A stretch of DNA of 8,053 nt, taken from an uncultured Clostridia bacterium (GTDB lineage: Bacteria > Bacillota > Clostridia > Christensenellales > Aristaeellaceae). The position numbers were made by a program, and so were the translations under genes. The notes under the pieces were generated by a model that worked only from the letters and a program-made list of their open reading frames with translations, was not told the origin of the DNA and searched no databases. The stretch is taken from NCBI GenBank assembly GCA_946409855.1, contig CAMJXZ010000143.1, forward strand, positions 1 through 8,053, written 5' to 3'. Below, piece by piece: positions 6,549 through 8,053 of the stretch; position 1 is the stretch's first letter; the number at the start of each line of letters is the position of its first letter.

Positions 6549-6741
6549 TAACAGAGACCGGGAAAGCTGCGGCCTGAGACAGAATGCGCGTTCTGCCGAT
6601 GATCCTTTCAACGCGGATGACCGGCGGAACGAAACACAGTCTGCGAAAAGAAGCCGCGGCGCTTCCGGCAAATCCGGGCTTTCCGGCGGGACGCTGGTCC
6701 TCCGGGCAGCCGGCGCATCAATCAGATAAGGAGAAAAGAAA
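6549..6741 (+). promoter_or_regulatory. Structured 5' leader of the terD cluster, class unknown
   Basis: About 190 nt lie between the predicted transcription start and the ATG, without a credible ORF. Visible hairpins are CAGAA (6580-6584) with TTCTG (6591-6595), extendable by CGG/CCG; GAAGC (6650-6654) with GCTTC (6661-6665); and the strongest, 6683-6705, where CCGG then GGGAC pair with GTCCT then CCGG around a GCTG loop. The last ends 22 nt before the AAGGAG ribosome site (6728-6733). The order resembles a regulatory leader, but I see no match to the yybP-ykoY manganese riboswitch often linked to Ter genes, nor to a T-box. Structure may be incidental in such GC-rich DNA. Confidence 0.4.
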
Positions 6742-7323
6742 ATGGCTGTTACACTGAAAAAAGGGCAGAAAGTCGATCTGACGAAGAGCAATCCCGGGCT
6801 GCGCAGGATCACCGTGGGTCTGGGCTGGGACGTCAACCAGTACGACAGCGGCTCCGATTTTGACCTGGACGCTTCCGCCTTCCTGCTGGGCGCCGGCGGC
6901 CGGGTGATCCGGGACGGGGACTTTGTCTTCTACGGCAATCCCAAGGACGCTTCCGGCGCGGTCAATTACGGCGGCGACAACCGGACCGGCGCGGGCGAGG
7001 GCGACGACGAGCAGATCCTGGTGGACCTGCAGCTGGTGCCCGCCGATGTGGAAAAAATCGACTTCACCGTGACCATTTACGACGGGGACGCGCGCCGGCA
7101 GAACTTCGGCCAGGTCAGCAACGCCTTCGTCCGGATCGTGGACGACGCGACCGGGCAGGAACTGATCCGCTATGACCTGGAAGAGGATTTCTCCATTGAA
7201 ACGGCGCTGGTCGTGGCCGAACTGTACCGGCACAACGGCGAATGGAAGTTCAACGCCATCGGCAGCGGCTACCAGGGCGGCCTGGAAGCCCTCTGCCAGC
7301 ACTACGGCGTGACCGTCAACTGA
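6742..7323 (+). CDS. terD: TerD family calcium-binding stress protein (canonical)
   Basis: A 193-residue protein, the usual TerD length, with AAGGAG (6728-6733) 8 nt before the ATG. It keeps the full family signature: VTLKKGQKVDLTKSNPGL at the N-terminus, VGLGWD (25-30), DFDLDASAF (39-47), GDNRTGAGEGDDE (78-90), RRQNFGQVSNAFVR (118-131), and a C-terminal LYRHNGEWKFNAIGSGYQGG (161-180). The acidic loops are the calcium sites known from TerD structures. It closely resembles Bacillus YceC/YceD and enterobacterial TerD/TerE. TerD proteins are cytoplasmic or membrane-associated and contribute to resistance against tellurite, phage, colicins and envelope or oxidative stress by an unsolved mechanism. 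It is first in a row of at least three paralogues, 30 nt before the next, with its own promoter. No terC-type membrane gene or telA is in the window; they may follow beyond 8053. Confidence 0.96.
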   Translation: MAVTLKKGQKVDLTKSNPGLRRITVGLGWDVNQYDSGSDFDLDASAFLLGAGGRVIRDGDFVFYGNPKDASGAVNYGGDNRTGAGEGDDEQILVDLQLVPADVEKIDFTVTIYDGDARRQNFGQVSNAFVRIVDDATGQELIRYDLEEDFSIETALVVAELYRHNGEWKFNAIGSGYQGGLEALCQHYGVTVN

Positions 7324-7353
7324 ATCGAATCAATTTGACAGGAGGGCAAACCG

Positions 7354-7971
7354 ATGTCTGTGAACCTGAAAAAAGGCGAAAAAATCAGCCTCAAAAAGAA
7401 CGACGGCACGGGCCTGAAAAAGGTCATGGTCGGTCTGGGCTGGGATGAGGCGCAGCCCGCCGCTTCCGGCTGGCGCGCGATCTTTGCGGCCAAGCCCGCG
7501 GATATCGACTGCGACGCTTCCGTCATTCTCTGCGGGGAAAACGGCAAGCTTTACGGCTCCAACATCAAGCAGGCCTGCGTGTACTACGGCAACCTGCAGC
7601 ATCCCAGCGGCGCGGTCACCCATCAGGGCGACAACCTGACCGGCGGCGGCGAGGGTGACGACGAGCAGATCATGGTGGACCTGTCGATCATGCCCCCGGA
7701 GGTGGCCAAACTCGTTTTTGTCGTCAATATCTATGACGCCAATGTGCGCAGGCAGCATTTCGGCATGATCCGGAACGCTTTCATCCGCCTGGTCAACACC
7801 AAGAACAATACCGAGATCTGCCGCTATAACCTGACCGACGATTACAGCGGCTCCACCGGCCTGATCGTCGGCGAACTCTTCCGCAGCGGAAACGAGTGGC
7901 AGTTCAATGCCATCGGCAAGGGCGTGGCCGAGGCCAGCCGCCTGCAGAAGCTTGTGGACATGTACAAGTAA
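7354..7971 (+). CDS. TerD family stress protein, divergent paralogue
   Basis: A 205-residue TerD-domain protein, with AGGAGG (7340-7345) 8 nt before the ATG. The frame keeps VNLKKGEKISL, VGLGWD (26-31), GDNLTGGGEGDDE (92-104), RRQHFGMIRNAFIRLVN (132-148) and EWQFNAIGKG (181-190). It differs from its neighbour in three places: the LKKNDGTGLKK start; a longer loop containing GWRAIFAAKPA (39-49) between the two metal-site strands; and DIDCDASVIL (50-59), where Cys replaces Leu between the two metal-loop aspartates. The C-terminus ends in a different helix (SRLQKLVDMYK) instead of the GGLxALCxxYG ending. It probably still binds calcium, since the acidic residues remain, and may interact with the canonical TerD. 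It is 30 nt after that gene and 33 nt before the third paralogue, so all three are one transcript. Confidence 0.95.
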   Translation: MSVNLKKGEKISLKKNDGTGLKKVMVGLGWDEAQPAASGWRAIFAAKPADIDCDASVILCGENGKLYGSNIKQACVYYGNLQHPSGAVTHQGDNLTGGGEGDDEQIMVDLSIMPPEVAKLVFVVNIYDANVRRQHFGMIRNAFIRLVNTKNNTEICRYNLTDDYSGSTGLIVGELFRSGNEWQFNAIGKGVAEASRLQKLVDMYK

Positions 7972-8004
7972 TCAATAAAAAACAATAGAAAGGAAGTACC
8001 CGTT

Positions 8005-8053
8005 ATGGCAGTCAACCTTCAAAAAGGACAGAAAATCAGTTTGCAGAAAAGCG
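8005..8053 (+). CDS. TerD family protein, 5' end only (cut by window edge)
   Basis: The last 49 bases encode MAVNLQKGQKISLQKS and continue past the window. This is the conserved TerD N-terminus (xVxLxKGQKxxLxK), and the ATG has AAAGGAAG (7989-7996) 8 nt upstream. With 33 nt after the previous terD stop and no terminator between, it is the third member of the cluster. Nothing can be said of its metal sites. Confidence 0.88.
   Translation, partial: MAVNLQKGQKISLQKS

Noticed and set aside
6549..6741. A T-box or yybP-ykoY riboswitch in the terD leader
   Set aside because: I looked for the T-box TGGTACCGCG motif and the conserved yybP-ykoY core and found neither; the leader is reported as structured but unclassified.

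Overview
The window looks like a chromosomal segment from a GC-rich member of the Clostridia (Bacillota), perhaps an uncultivated gut or rumen lineage. This is inferred from strong GGAGG-type ribosome binding sites, consensus-like sigma-A promoters, free use of GTG and TTG starts, TerD paralogues that resemble the Bacillus YceC/YceD type, a tandem pair of WYL regulators, and a hairpin repeat ending in GGATGAGG of a kind I remember from gut Clostridia. I cannot name a species.

Layout. Positions 1-48 hold nothing I can assign. On the minus strand, 1041-127 encodes an exported metallo-beta-lactamase-fold protein of the ComEC-tail type. It has its own promoter (1121-1150), a 10-bp inverted repeat at its transcription start (1082-1113) and a clear intrinsic terminator (49-84). 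The 615-bp divergent gap (1042-1656) carries that promoter, a cluster of degenerate hairpin repeats (about 1247-1464), a further dyad (1505-1524) and a near-consensus promoter (1580-1608) reading right.

From 1657 to 6439 runs a compact four-gene unit: an ADP-ribosylglycohydrolase (DraG/ARH type), two different WYL-domain regulators that overlap by 4 bp (GTGA), and a zinc metallopeptidase of the M48 type with an unrecognised C-terminal domain. After a 302-bp gap with an inverted repeat, an extended -10 promoter and a structured leader of about 190 nt, a row of TerD-family genes begins: one complete canonical TerD (6742-7323), one divergent TerD with an altered metal loop (7354-7971), and the first 16 codons of a third (from 8005), cut by the window edge.

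How it may work together. TerD proteins are calcium-binding cytoplasmic stress proteins of the tellurite-resistance (Ter) network. WYL proteins are usually ligand-sensing regulators, and ADP-ribosylglycohydrolases remove ADP-ribose from proteins or small molecules. A reasonable hypothesis is a regulated stress or defence module in which the WYL pair senses a nucleotide-like or nucleic-acid signal and controls the terD cluster, with the hydrolase and protease as effectors. Only the gene order, spacing and motifs are seen here; the functional link is inference. The metallo-beta-lactamase gene is divergent, separately terminated, and probably independent.
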